Shown in pieces: positions 47,014-58,437 of a stretch of 64,000 nt of DNA. Source of the stretch: Panulirus ornatus (Eukaryota > Arthropoda > Malacostraca > Decapoda > Palinuridae). The translations under genes were made by a program, and so were the position numbers. The stretch is taken from positions 11,295,447-11,359,446 of the forward strand of contig NC_092249.1 in assembly GCF_036320965.1 (NCBI RefSeq), in the 5' to 3' direction. The notes beneath the pieces are model-generated. The model searched no databases. It was given only the letters and a program-made list of their open reading frames with translations, and was not told the origin of the DNA. Position 1 is the stretch's first letter, and the number at the start of each line of letters is the position of its first letter.

Positions 47014-50000
47014 GGGGGTGTCTAAATGTGTGTGGATGTAACCAAGATGAGAAAAAAGGAGAGATAGGTAGTATGTTTGAGGAAAGAAATCTGGATGTTT
47101 TGGCTCAGAGTGAAACGAAGCTCAAGAGTAAAGGGGAAGAGTGGTTTGGGAATGTCTTGGGAGTAAAGTCAGGGGTTAGTGAGAGGACAAGAACAAGGGA
47201 AGGAGTAGCACTACTCCTGAAACAGGAGTGGTGGGAGTATGTGATAGAGTGTAAGAAAGTAAATTCTAGATTGATATGGGCTAAAACTGAAAGTTGATGG
47301 AGAGAGATGGGTGATTATTGGTGAATATGCACCTTTGCATGAGAAGAAAGATCATGAGAGGCAAGTGTTTTGGGAGCAGCTGAATGAGTTTGTTAGTGGT
47401 TTTGGTGCACAAGACCAGGTTATAGTGATGGGTGATTTGAATGCAAAGGTGAGTAATGCGGCAGATGAAGGAATAATTGGTATACATGGGGTGTTCAGTG
47501 TTGTAAATGGATATGGTGAAGAGCTTGTAGATTTATGTGCTGAAAAAGGACTGGTGATTGGGAATACCTGGTTTAAAAAGCGAGATATACATAAGTATAC
47601 GTATGTAAGTAGGGAGATAGCCAGAGAGCATTATTGGATTACGTGGTAATTGATAGGCGCATGAAAGAGAGACTTTTGGATGTTAATGTGCTGAGAGGTG
47701 CAACTGGAGCGATGTCTGATCATTATCTTGTGGAGGCGAAGGTGAAGATTTGTAGGGGTTTTCAGAAAAGAAGAGAGAATGTTGGGGTGAAGAGAGTGGT
47801 GAGAGTAAGTGAGCTTGGGAAGGAGACTTGTGTGAGGAAGTACCAGGAGAGACTGAGTACAGAATGGAAAAAGGTGAGAACAAAGGAGGTAAGGGGAGTG
47901 GGGGAGGAATGGGATGTATTTAGGGAAGCAGTGATGGCTTGCGCAAAAGATGCTTGTGGCATGAGAAGCATTGGAGGGGGGTTGATTAGAAAGGGTAGTA
48001 AGTGGTGGGATGAAGAGGTAAGATTACTAGTGAAAGAGAAGAGAGAGGCATTTGGACGATTTTTGCAGGGAAAAAATGCAATTGAGTGGGAGATGTACAA
48101 AAAGAAAGAGGCAGGAGGTCAAGAGAAAGGTGCAAGAGGTGAAAAAGAGGGCAAATGAGAGTTGGGGTGAGAGAGTATCATTAAATTTTAGGGAGAATAA
48201 AAAGCTGTTTTGGAAGGAGGTAAATAAAATGCGTAAGACAAGGGAGTAAATGGGAACTTCAGTGAAGGGGGCTAATGGGGAGGTGATAACAAGTTGTGGT
48301 GATGTGAGGAGATGGAGTGAGTATTTTGAAGGTTTATTGAATGTGTTTGATGATAGAGTGGCAGATATAGGGTGTTTTGGTTGAGGTGGTGTGCAAAGTG
48401 ACAGGGTTAGGGAAAATGATTTGGTAAATAGAGAGGAGGTAGTAAAAGCTTTGCGGAAGATGAAAGCTGGCAAGGCAGCAGGTTTGGATGGTATTGCAGT
48501 TGAATTTATTAAAAAAGGGGGTGACTGTATTGTTGACTGGTTGGTAAGGATATTTAATGTATGTATGATTCATGGTGAGGTACCTGAGGATTGGCAGAAT
48601 GCTTGCATAGTGCCATTGTACAAAGGCAAAGGGGATAAGAGTGAGTGCTCAAATTACAGAGGTATAAGTTTGTTGAGTATTCCTGGTAAATTATTTGGGA
48701 GGGTATTGATTGAGAGGGTGAAGGCATGTACAGAGCATCAGATTGTGGTAGAGCAGTGTGGTTTCAGAAGTGCTAAACGATGGGTGGATCAGGTGTTTGC
48801 TTTGAAGAATGTATGTGAGAAATACTTAGAAAAACAAATGGATTTGTATGTAGCATTTATGGATCTGGAGAAGGCATATGATAGAGTTGATAGAGATGCT
48901 TTTTGGAAGGTATTATGAATATATGGTGTAGCAGGCAAGTTGTTAGAAGCAGTGAAAAGTTCTTATCGAGGATGTAAGGCATGTGTACGTGTAGGAAGAG
49001 AGGAAAGTGATTGGTTCTCAGTGAATGTAGGTTTGCGGCAGGGGTGTGTGATGTCTCCATGGTTGTTTAATTTGTTTATGGATGGGGTTGTTAGGGAGGT
49101 GAATGCAAGAGTTGAGTTTTGGTAAGAGGGGCAAGTATGCAGGCTGTTGCGGATGAGAGAGCTTGGGAAGTGAGTCAGTTGTTGTTCGCTGATGATACAG
49201 CACTGGTGGCTGATTCATGTGAGAAACTGCAGAAGCTGGTGACTGAGTTTGGTAAAGTGTGTGAAAGAAGAAAGTTAACAGTAAATGTGAATAAGAGCAA
49301 GGTTATTAGGTACAATAGGGTTGAGGGTCAAGTCAATTGGGAGGTAAGTTTGAATGGAGAAAATATCTGGGAGTGGATCTGGCAGCAGATGGAACCATGG
49401 AAGTGGAAGTGAATCATAGGGTGGGGGAGGGGGCAAAAATTCTGGGAGCCTTGAAGAATTGTTGGAGGTCGAGAACATTATCTCGGAAAGCAAAAATGGG
49501 TATGTTTGAAGGAATAGTGGTTCCAACAATGTTGTATGGTTGCGAGGCGTGGGCTATGGATAGAGTTGTGCGCAGGAGGATGGATGTGCTGGAAATGAGA
49601 TGTTTGAGGACAATGTGTGGTGTCAGGTGGTTTGATCGAGTAAGTAACGTAAGGGTAAGAGAGATGTGTGGAAATAAAAAGAGCGTGGTTGAGAGAGCAG
49701 AAGAGGGTGTTTTGAAATGGTTTGGGCACATGGAGAGAATGAGTGAGGAAAGATTGACCAAGAGGATATATGTGTCAGAGGTGGAGGGAACTAGAAGTGG
49801 GAGACCAAACTGGAGGTGGAAAGATGGAGTGAAAAAGATTTTGTGTGATTGGGGCCTGAACATGGAGGAGGGTGAAAGGAGGGCAAGGAATAGAGTGAAT
49901 TGGATCGATGTTGTATACCGGGGTTGACGTGCTGTCAGTGGATTGAATCAGGGCATGTGAAGCGTCTGGGGTAAACCATGGAAAGCTGTGTAGGTATGTA

Positions 50001-50086
50001 TATTTGCGTGTGTGGACGTATGTATATACATGTGTATGGGGGTGGGTTGGGCCATTTCCTTCGTCTGTTTCCTTGCGCTAGTGTTT
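47014..50086 (+). mobile_element. Near full-length RTE pseudogene
   Basis: Starts just before the EN ([19 protein letters not shown]) and reaches the short tail, so only the head and first codons are missing. EN is open at 47028-47297 and 47311-47649, the linker at 47634-48158, RT N-part at 48391-48918, and the RT core and C-terminus to 49925. Breaks: frameshifts near 47285, 47637, 48100 and 48640, stops near 48247, 48383 and 48916, and a small deletion near 49360. The tail ends early at CTTGCGCTA (50086). Confidence 0.9.
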
Positions 50087-50133
50087 TAGTGTTTTAGATA
50101 AATATAATAGAATAAATATATATATGTATATCC
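50087..50133. other. AT-rich junction
   Basis: GTGTTTTAGTGTTTTAGAT and TA-rich bases between a truncated LINE tail and the outer end of an inverted RTE segment. The repeated GTGTTTTAG echoes the AAGTGTTTTAGATATC of the RTE ORF. Confidence 0.6.
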
Positions 50134-51260
50134 AAAACTCTTGCATTAACCTCCGTAACAACCCCATCCATAAACAAATTAAGCAACGATGAAGACATCA
50201 CGCATTCTTGCCACAAACCGATATTCACTGCAAACCAATCACTTTCCTCTCTTCCTACATATACACATGCCTTACATCCTCGATAAAAACTTTTCACTGC
50301 TTCTAGCAACTTATCTCCCACACCATTTTCTCTTAATACCTTCCACATACCCTCTCTATCAACTCTATCATATGTCATCCCCAGATCCATAAATGCTACA
50401 TACAAATTCATCTGTTTTTCTAAGTATTTCTAACATACATTCTTCAAAGCAAACACCTGATCCACACATCCTCTACCACTTCTGAAACCACAGTGCTCTT
50501 CCCTAATCTGATGCTCTGTACATGCCTTTACCCTCTCAATCAATACCCTCCCATATAATAGCCCAGGAATATTCAACAAAGTTATGCCTCTGTAATTTGA
50601 ACATTCACCTTTATCCCCTTTGCCTTTGTACAATGGCACTATGCATGCATTCCGGTAATACTCAGGCACTTCACCATGAACCACACATACATCGTATATC
50701 TTCGCCAACCAGTCAACAACACAGTCAACACCTTTTTATATAAATTCACATCATTAAAAGCCAAACCTGCCACCTTGCTGGCTTTAATCTTCTGCAAAGC
50801 TTTCACTACCTCTTTTCTGTTTACCAGATCATTCTCCTTGACCCTCTCACTTTGCAAACCAGCAAAATACCCTATATCTCCCACTCTATCATTTAACACA
50901 TTCAACAAACCTTCAAAATACTCACTCCATCTCATCACATCACCACTTGTTATTACCTTCCCATAAGCCCCCTTCACTGATCTTCACATTTGTTTTCTTG
51001 TTCCATGCATTTTGTTTAACTCCTTCCAAAACTTCTTTTTATTCTCCATAAAATTTAATGATACTCTCTTACCCCATCTCTCATTTGCCCTCTATTTCAC
51101 CTCTTGCAACTTTCGCTTGACCTCTTGCCTCTTTCTTTTATACATCTCCCAGTCATTTCCACTATTTCCCTGCAAAAATAGTCCAAATGTCTCTCTTCTA
51201 TTCCACTAACAATCTTACTTCATCCCACCACTCACTACCCTTTCTAATCTTCCCACCTCT
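50134..51260 (-). mobile_element. 5'-inverted old RTE, inverted part (residues ~340-721)
   Basis: Minus strand, diverged and frameshifted, from VTEVNARVL at 50134 to a GGKIRKGS-like stretch at 51260. No tail. The next segment begins on the plus strand at residue ~721, so coverage is exactly complementary, as for a twin-priming product. Confidence 0.85.
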
Positions 51261-52045
51261 TTTGGAGAGAGGGGCAAGTATGCAGTCTGTTGTAGATGAG
51301 AGGGCTTGGGAAGTAAGTCAGCTGTTGTTCGCTGATGATACAGCGTTGTTGGCTGATTCAGGTGAGAAACTACAGAGGCTGGTGATTGAGTTAGGTAAAG
51401 TGTGTGAAAGAAGAAAGCTGACAGTAAATGTGAATAAGAGCAAGGTTATTAGGTTCAGTAGGGTTTAGGGACAAGTAAACTAGGAGGTGAGTTTGAATGG
51501 AGAAAAACTGGAAGAAGTGAAAACTGGAAGAAGTGAAGTGTTTTAGATATCTGGGAGTGGATTAGGCAGTGGATGGAACCAAGGAAGCAAAAGTGCGTCA
51601 GAGGGTGGGGAAGACGGCGAAGGTTCTCGGAGCGTTGAAGAATGAGGGGAAGGCAAGAACATTATCTCAGAGAGCAAAAAGGGTATGTTTGAAGGAATAG
51701 TGGCTCCAACGATGTTACATGGTTGTGAGGCATGGGCTATAGATAGTGTTGTGCAGATGAGGGTGGATGTGTTGGAAATGAGATGTTTGAGGACAATATG
51801 TGGTGTGAGGTGGTTTGATCGAGTAAGTAATGAAAGGGTGAGACAGATGTTTGGCAATAAAAAGAGTGTGGTTGAGAGAGCAGAAGAGAGTGTACTGAAC
51901 TGAGTGTGAACGAATGTGGTTGTTTGTCCTTTCCTAGCACCACCTCATGAGGTGAGGGGGGATGTTATTTCATGTGTGGCGAGGTGGCGATGGGAATGAA
52001 TAAAGGCAGCAAGTAGGTATTATGCACATTTGTATATATGTCTAT
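51261..52045 (+). mobile_element. 5'-inverted old RTE, 3' part (residues ~721-926 and long tail piece)
   Basis: Begins LERGASMQSVVDERAWEV and FADDTALLADS, has frameshifts near 51470-51530 and a short tandem repeat of GAAAACTGGAAGAAGTG, and breaks off in the C-terminus near 51900, where it jumps into the long 3' tail. Confidence 0.85.
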
Positions 52046-52105
52046 GTTTTAGCAGACGACTACAAGCTTTCATCCTCCAAAATGAAATGCAGCGAGAGGG
52101 GCAGG

Positions 52106-52180
<75 letters not shown>
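52046..52180. repeat. Short unassigned piece and (TA)n
   Basis: About 65 bases without a match here (CAGACGACTACAAGC), then a TA tract at 52111-52177. Confidence 0.9.
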
Positions 52181-52443
52181 TTTGCATCAGCCTTCACTCC
52201 TGTCTGCAGTAGCATGCTTTCCGACATGTTTCATGAGCTCCTCTTCACCAACGGAACTACCTTGGCCCACCAGTGATGCTACTACGTTTGTGAATCAAGA
52301 ACCATTGCAACACAAACCTCGCCAGGTGGTAGAGTGTCCCGCAGTGTATCGAGACAGACTTCCCCAGAACTTTTTTAAAGGGGAAGTAAATGTTTATAGT
52401 TGTGTTACTGGAGTGATAGTTTTCATACATGGTGCTTTGACAA
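52181..52443 (+). other. Unassigned open stretch, possible exon
   Basis: Single-copy in this window. After a TATCAG acceptor-like end of the (TA)n tract, one frame stays open for about 85 codons (52182-52451), Ser/Pro-rich at first and then VECPAVYRDRLPQNFF. GTAAAT follows GGGGAA near 52388 and could be a weak donor. It directly precedes repeat X, in the place where ubiquitin stands in copy 1. No family recognised. Confidence 0.3.
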
Positions 52444-52660
52444 GAAAATAGTGAAATTGGAAAAAATGTAGCTTAGACATTGAAGCTTATTGATACAGTG
52501 GTTAAAGTGATGAGAACTACTATTGACATTTGTGTAAATAAATTATACATTTCCTTTTTCCATAGCCAGAGGTTGAACCATTATGTGACATTCATTTTCT
52601 CATTTCATTCCAAGCTAGAAGTTTCAGTTTTCTAAATTGTTTCTTACATTTTTCATATGT
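52444..52660 (+). repeat. Repeat X, copy 3
   Basis: Plus-strand copy from GAAAATAGTGAAATTGG to TTTCTTACATTTTTCATATG, with AATAAATTATAC conserved. Its boundary with the upstream sequence is at the same base as the ubiquitin/X boundary of copy 1. Confidence 0.85.
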
Positions 52661-52737
52661 ATTTATATGTATGTGTGTGTGTGTGTGTATATGTGCGTAT
52701 GTATGTGTATGTGTGTGTATGTGTATATTTATTATTT
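52661..52737. repeat. GT-rich microsatellite
   Basis: GTGT and TATGTG repeats that end repeat X, then a T-rich stretch that is the A-tail complement of the next minus RTE. Confidence 0.95.
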
Positions 52738-54670
52738 TTTTTATTATACTTTGTCGCTGTCTCCCGCGTTTGCGAGGTAGCTCAAGGAAACAGACGAAAG
52801 AAATGGCTCAACCCCCCCCATACACATGTATATACATACGTCCACACACGCAAATATACATACCTACACAGCTTTCCATGGTTTACCCCAGACGCTTCAC
52901 ATGCCTTGATTCAATCCACTGACAGCACGTCAACTCCGGTATACCATATCGATCCAATTCACTCTATTCCTTGCCCTCCTTTCACCCTCCTGCATGTTCA
53001 GGCCCCGATCACACAAAATCTTTTTCACTCCATCTTTCCACCTCCAATTTGGTATCCCTCTTCTCCTCGTTCCCTCCACCTCCGACACATATATCCTCTT
53101 GGTCAATCTTTCCTCACTCATTCTCTCCATGTGCCCAAACCACTTCAAAACACCCTCTTCTGCTCTCTCAACCACGCTCTTTTTATTTCCAAACATCTCT
53201 CTTACCCTTACGTTACTCACTCGATCAAACCACCTGACACCACACATTGTCCTCAAACATCTCATTTCCAGCACATCCATCCTCCTGCGCACAACTCTAT
53301 CCATAGCCCACGCCTCGCAACCATACAACATTGTTGGAACCACTATTCCTTCAAACATACCCATTTTTCCTTTCCGAGATAATGTTCTCGACTTCCACAC
53401 ATTCTTCAAGGCTCCCAGAATTTTCGCCCCTCCCCCACCCTATGATCCACTTCCGCTTCCATGGTTCCATCCGCTGCCAGATCCACTCCCAGATATCTAA
53501 AACACTTCACTTCCTCCAGTTTTTCTCCATTCAAACTCACCTCCCAATTGACTTGACCCTCAACCCTACTGTACCTAATAACCTTGCTCTTATTCACATT
53601 TACTCTTAACTTTCTTCTTCCACACACTTTACCAAACTCAGTCACCAGCTTCTGCAGTTTCTCACATGAATCAGCCACCAGCGCTGTATCATCAGCGAAC
53701 AACAACTGACTCACTTCCCAAGCTCTCTCATCCCCAACAGACTTCATACTTGCCCCTCTTTCCAAAACTCTTGCATTTACCTCCCTAACAACCCCATCCA
53801 TAAACAAATTAAACAACCATGGAGACATCACACACCCCTGCCGCAAACCTACATTCACTGAGAACCAATCACTTTCCTCTCTTCCTACACGTACACATGC
53901 CTTACATCCTCGATAAAAACTTTTCACTGCTTCTAACAACTTGCCTCCCACACCATATATTCTTAATACCTTCCACAGAGCATCTCTATCAACTCTATCA
54001 TATGCCTTCTCCAGATCCATAAATGCTACATACAAATCCATTTGCTTTTCAAAGTATTTCTCACATACATTCTTCAAAGCAAACACCTGATCCACACATC
54101 CTCTACCACTTCTGAAACCACACTGCTCTTCCCCAGTCTGATGCTCTGTACATGCCTTCACCCTCTCAATCAATACCCTCCCATATAATTTACCAGGAAT
54201 ACTCAACAAACTTATACCTCTGTAATTTGAGCACTCACTCTTATCCCCTTTGCCTTTGTACAATGGCACTATGCACGCATTCCGCCAATTCTCAGGCACC
54301 TCACCATGAGTCATACATACATTAAATAACCTTACCAACCAGTCAACAATACAGTCACCCCCTTTTTTAATAAATTCCACTGCAATACCATCCAAACCTG
54401 CTGCCTTGCCGGCTTTCATCTTCCGCAAAGCTTTCACTACCTCTTCTCTGTTTACCAAATCATTTTCCCTACCCCTCTCACTTTGCACACCACCTAGACC
54501 AAAACACCCTATATCTGCCACTCTATCATCAAACACATTCAACAAACCTTCAAAATACTCACTCCATCTCCTTCTCACATCACCACTACTTGTTATCACC
54601 TCCCCATTTGCGCCCTTCACTGAAGTTTCCATTTGCTCCTTTGTCTTATGCACTTTATTTACCTCCTTTA
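52738..54670 (-). mobile_element. 5'-inverted full-length RTE, 3' part (residues ~420-998)
   Basis: Minus strand: short tail, then open C-terminus (52930-53409), a one-base frameshift near 53408 (GCCCC-TCC versus GCCCCC-TCC elsewhere), and 415 open codons to 54653 with all RT blocks. Carries the EQMETS variant that recurs in the plus-strand partner to the right. Confidence 0.9.
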
Positions 54671-56118
54671 TTTACCCCTGGGGATAGGGGTGAAAGAATA
54701 CTTCCCACGCATTCCTCGCGTGTCGTAGAAAGCGACTAGAGGGGACGGGAGCGGGGGGCCAGAAATCCTCCCCTCCTTGTATTTTTCTAACTTTCTAAAA
54801 TGGGAAACAGAAGAAGGAGTCACGCGGGGAGTGCTCATCCTCCTCGAAGGCTCAGATTGGGGTGCCTGAATGTGCGTGGATGTAACCAAGATGTGAAAAA
54901 AGGAGAGATAGGTAGTATGTTTGAGGAAAGGAACTTGGATGTTTTGGCTCTGAGTGAAACAAAGCTCAAGGGTAAAGGGGAAGAGTGGTTTGGGAATGTC
55001 TTGGGAGTAAAGTCAGGGGTTGGTGAGAGGACAAGAGCAAGGGAAGGAGTAGCACTACTCCTGAAACAGGAGTTGTGGGAGTATGTCATAGAATGTAAGA
55101 AAGTAAATTCTCGATTAATATGGGTAAAACTGAAAGTTGATGGAGAGAGATGGGTGATTGTTGGTGCATATGCACCTGGGCATGAGAAGAAAGATCATGA
55201 GAGGCAAGTGTTTTGGGAGCAGCTGAATGAGTGTGTTAGTGGTTTTGATACACGAGACCGGTTTATCGTGATGGGTGATTTGAATGCAAAGGTGAGTGAT
55301 GTGGCAGTTGAGGGAATAATTGGTATACATGGGGTGTTCAGTGTTGTAAATGGAAATGGTGAAGAGCTTGTAGATTTATGTGCTGAAAAAGGACTGATGA
55401 TTTGGAATACCTGGTTTAAAAAGCGAGATATACATAAGTATACTTATGTAAGTAGGAGAGATGGCCAAAGAGCGTTATTGGATTACGTGTTAATTGACAG
55501 GCGCGCGAAAGAGAGACTTTTGGATGTTAATGTGCTGAGAGGTGCAACTGGAGGGATGTCTGATCATTATCTTGTGGAGGCTAAGGTGAAGATTTGTATG
55601 GGTTTTCAGAAAAGAAGAGTGAATGTTGGGGTGAAGAGGGTGGTGAGAGTAAGTGAGCTTGGGAAGGAGACTTGTGTGAGGAAGTACCAGGAGAGACTGA
55701 GTACAGAATGGAAAAAGGTGAGAACAATGGAAGTAAGGGGAGTGGGGGAGGAATGGGATGTATTTAGGGAATCAGTGATGGATTGCGCAAAAGATGCTTG
55801 TGGCATGAGAAGAGTGGGAGGTGGGTTGATTAGAAAGGGTAGTGAGTGGTGGGATGAAGAAGTAAGAGCATTAGTGAAAGAGAAGAGAGAGGCATTTGGA
55901 CGATTTTTGCAGGGAAAAAATGCAATTGAGTAGGAGATGTATAAGAGAAAGAGACAGGAGGTCAAGAGAAAGGTGCAAGAGGTGAAAAAAAGGGCAAATG
56001 AGAGTTGGGGTGAGAGAGTATCATTAAATTTTAGGGAGAATAAAAAGATGTTCTGGAAGGAGGTAAATAAAGTGCGTAAGACAAGAGAGCAAATGGAAAC
56101 TTCAGCGAAGGGCGCAAA
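54671..56118 (+). mobile_element. 5'-inverted full-length RTE, inverted part (head to residue ~440)
   Basis: Starts at the head (CCCCTGGGGATAGGGGTG), ATG near 54800, EN and linker open for 377 codons to a stop at 55932 (GAG-TAG for Trp), then open to EQMETSAKGAN. It overlaps the minus part by ~20 residues and shares its EQMETS variant, so both halves come from one RNA. EN motifs ALSETKL, MGDLNAKV and GGMSDHYLVE are intact. Confidence 0.9.
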
Positions 56119-56461
56119 TGTGTCGGAGGTGGAGGGAACGAGGAGAAGAGGGAGACCAAATTGGAGGTGGAAAGATGGAGTGAAAAAGATTTTGTGTGAT
56201 CGGGGCCTGAACATGCAGGAGGGTGAAAGGAGGGCAAGGAATAGAGTGAATTGGAGCGATGTGGTATACCGGGGTTGACGTGCTGTCAGTGGATTGAATC
56301 AAGGAATGTGAAGCGTCTGGGGTAAACCATGGAAAGCTGTGTAGGTATGTATATTTGCGTGTGTGGACGTATGTATATACATGTGTATGGGGGTGGGTTG
56401 GGCCATTTCTTTCGTCTGTTTCCTTGCGCTACCTCGCAAACGCGGGAGACAGCGACAAAGC
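56119..56461 (+). mobile_element. RTE C-terminal stub (residues ~948-998) with short tail
   Basis: From VSEVEGTRRRGRPNW to the stop and a complete short tail ending GACAAAG. Fused directly to the end of the inverted segment at an ATG trinucleotide present in both parents. Confidence 0.88.
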
Positions 56462-56767
56462 ATGTGAAACATCTGGGGTAAACTATGGAAAGGTATGTGG
56501 GGCTTGGATACGGATAGGGAGCTGTGGTTTCAGTGCATTACACATGAAAGCTAGAGACTGAATGTGAACAAATGTGGCATTTTTGTCTATTTTCCTGGCA
56601 CTATCTCACTGAAGGAGGGGGTAGTGATGCTGTTTCCTGTGGAGCAGGGTGGTGCCAGGAATGGATGAAGGCAAGGAAGTATGAATATGTACTTGTGTAT
56701 ATATGTATGTCTTTGTATGTGTATGTATATGCATACATGTTGATATGTAAATGTGCATGTATGGGCA
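56461..56767 (+). mobile_element. Long-type RTE 3' tail, diverged
   Basis: GCATGTGAAACATCTGGGGTAAAC, GGCTTGGATACGGATAGGGAG, CACTATCTCACTGAAGGAGG and GAATGGATGAAGGCA are decayed landmarks of the long tail. Coding sequence is missing; the copy abuts the short tail on the left. Confidence 0.8.
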
Positions 56768-56788
56768 TATATATATATATATATATAT

Positions 56789-57030
56789 TATCCCTGGGGA
56801 TAGGGGATTAAGAATACTCTCCACATATTCCCTGCGTGTCGTAGAAGGCGACTAAAAGGGGAGGGAGCGGTGGGCTGGAAATCCTCCCCTCTCGTTTTTT
56901 TTTTTTTTCTTTTTAATTTTCCAAAAGAAGGAACAGAGTGGGGCCAGCTGAGGATATTCCAAAAAAGGCCCAGTCCTCTGTTCTTAACGCTACCTCGCTA
57001 ATGCGAGAAATGGCGAATAGTTAAAAAAAA
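56789..57030 (+). mobile_element. RTE-derived SINE, complete
   Basis: TATCCCTGGGGATAGGGG head to GCTACCTCGCTAATGCGAG tail and an A-rich end. It follows a LINE tail and (TA)n in the same orientation. Confidence 0.9.
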
Positions 57031-57053
57031 AAGAAAAATATATATATATATAT

Positions 57054-57718
57054 AAGAATGTGTGGAAGTCGAGAACATTATCTCGGAAAGCAAAAATGGG
57101 TATGTTTGAAGGAATAGTGGTTCCAACAATGTTGTATGGTTGCGAGGCGTGGGCTATGGATAGAGTTGTGCGCAGGAGGATGGATGTGCTGGAAATGAGA
57201 TGTTTGAAGACAATGTGTGGTGTGAGGTGGTTTGATCGAGTGAGTAACGTAAGGGTAAGAGAGATGTGTGGAAATAAAAAAAGAGTGGTTGAGAGAGCAG
57301 AAGAGGGTGTTTTGAAGTGGTTTGGGCACATGGAGAGGATGAGTGAGGATAGATTGACCGAGAGGATATATGTGTCGGAGGTGGAGGGAGCAAGGAGAAG
57401 AGGGAGACCAAATTGGAGGTGGAAAGATGGAGTGAAAAAGATTTTGTGTGATTGGGGCCTGAACATGCAGGAGGGTGAAAGGAGGGCAAGGAATAGAGTG
57501 AATTGGAGCGATGTGGTATACCGGGGTTGATGTGCTGTCAGTGGATTGAATCAAGGCATGTGAAGCGTCTGGGGTAAACCATGGAAAGCTGTGTAGGTAT
57601 GTATATTTGCGTGTGTGGATGTGTATGTATATACATGTGTATGGGGGGGGTTGGGCCATTTCTTTCGTCTGTTTCCTTGCGCTACCTCGCAAACGCGGGA
57701 GACAGCGACAAAGTATAA
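57054..57718 (+). mobile_element. RTE LINE 3' end (residues ~841-998), short tail
   Basis: An open frame of 156 codons from MWKSRTLSRKAK-like sequence to VVYRG, then a complete short tail with poly(A). 5'-truncated at a (TA)n of about 14 bases. Confidence 0.92.
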
Positions 57719-57738
57719 AAAAAAAGAAAAATATATAT

Positions 57739-57977
57739 TATCCCTGGGGATAGGGAATTAAGAATACTTCCCACGTATTCCCTGCGTGTCGTAGAAGGCG
57801 ACTAAAAGGGGAGGGAGCGGGGGGCTGGAAATCCTCCCCTCTCTTTTTTTTTAAATTTTCCAAAAGAAGGAACAGAGGGGGCCAGGTGAGGATATTCCAA
57901 AAAAGGCCCAGTCCTCTGTTCCTAACGCTACCTCGCTAATGCGGGAAATGGCGAATAGTTTAAAAGAAAGAAAGAAA
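57739..57977 (+). mobile_element. RTE-derived SINE, complete
   Basis: TATCCCTGGGGATAGGG head, T-run, AAATTTTCCAAAAG, CAGTCCTCTGTTCCTAACG, GCTACCTCGCTAATGCGGG and an (AAAG)n end. Again directly after a LINE tail and TA. Confidence 0.92.
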
Positions 57978-58437
57978 ATATATTATTATTGCTATCGGTA
58001 TCATCAGTGACAAGCCATGCATCACAAAATTCCACACCCTTCCTTCCTTCACCTTAGGCAACCACACCAAAGACGCAGACACATTACTACTGCCTTGCTT
58101 GCCTGCACCTTGTCCACTTGACTACTACAGCCCTGCCTGCACGCGTGTATGCATGTCATACGACAGCATCAGCAGCAGCACAGAAAAAGAAGTAGCAGAA
58201 ACACCGTACAGGGGCAACACAGAGATGTGCCAACAATGGGTGGCGGGTGAGGAGGAAGAAGAAGAAGAACTTTGCTGTGATGATGCAGAGGGCTTGGACA
58301 CAAAATCAACAACACCAAAAGTAAGTCCAACACCACCATCACAACCTCCTTCACCTCGTCCAGTCCTGCGCCTGAACCCAGGCCCGCTTCCTGCACAGGC
58401 CCGACTGGCTCAATCCTCAGAGCCAATCCTTTTCCCG
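57978..58437. other. Single-copy, GC-richer stretch with possible exon
   Basis: No RTE or SINE similarity and a base composition unlike the surroundings. Holds the candidate exon 58058-58320; the rest is CCTC-rich and Pro/Arg-coding but without a clear boundary until RTE resumes at TTATCGAGGATG. Confidence 0.65.
58058..58320 (+). CDS. Possible internal exon of a host gene
   Basis: A pyrimidine-rich acceptor (CCTTCCTTCCTTCACCTTAG) ends at 58057 and a GTAAGT donor begins at 58321. One frame is open throughout (2 nt plus 87 codons): NHTKDADTLLL, a Cys-containing part, then an acidic run of seven Glu (GEEEEEEE), LCCDDAEGLDTKSTTPK. No ATG is near the start, so it would be internal. Low-complexity acidic composition; no family recognised. 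The opposite strand is also open, so coding status is unproven. Confidence 0.35.

Noticed and set aside
54671..56461. A single internally deleted RTE (head to residue 440, then residue 948 to tail)
   Set aside because: The first part is better explained as the inverted 5' half of the element at 52738-54670, because both share the EQMETS variant and complementary coverage.
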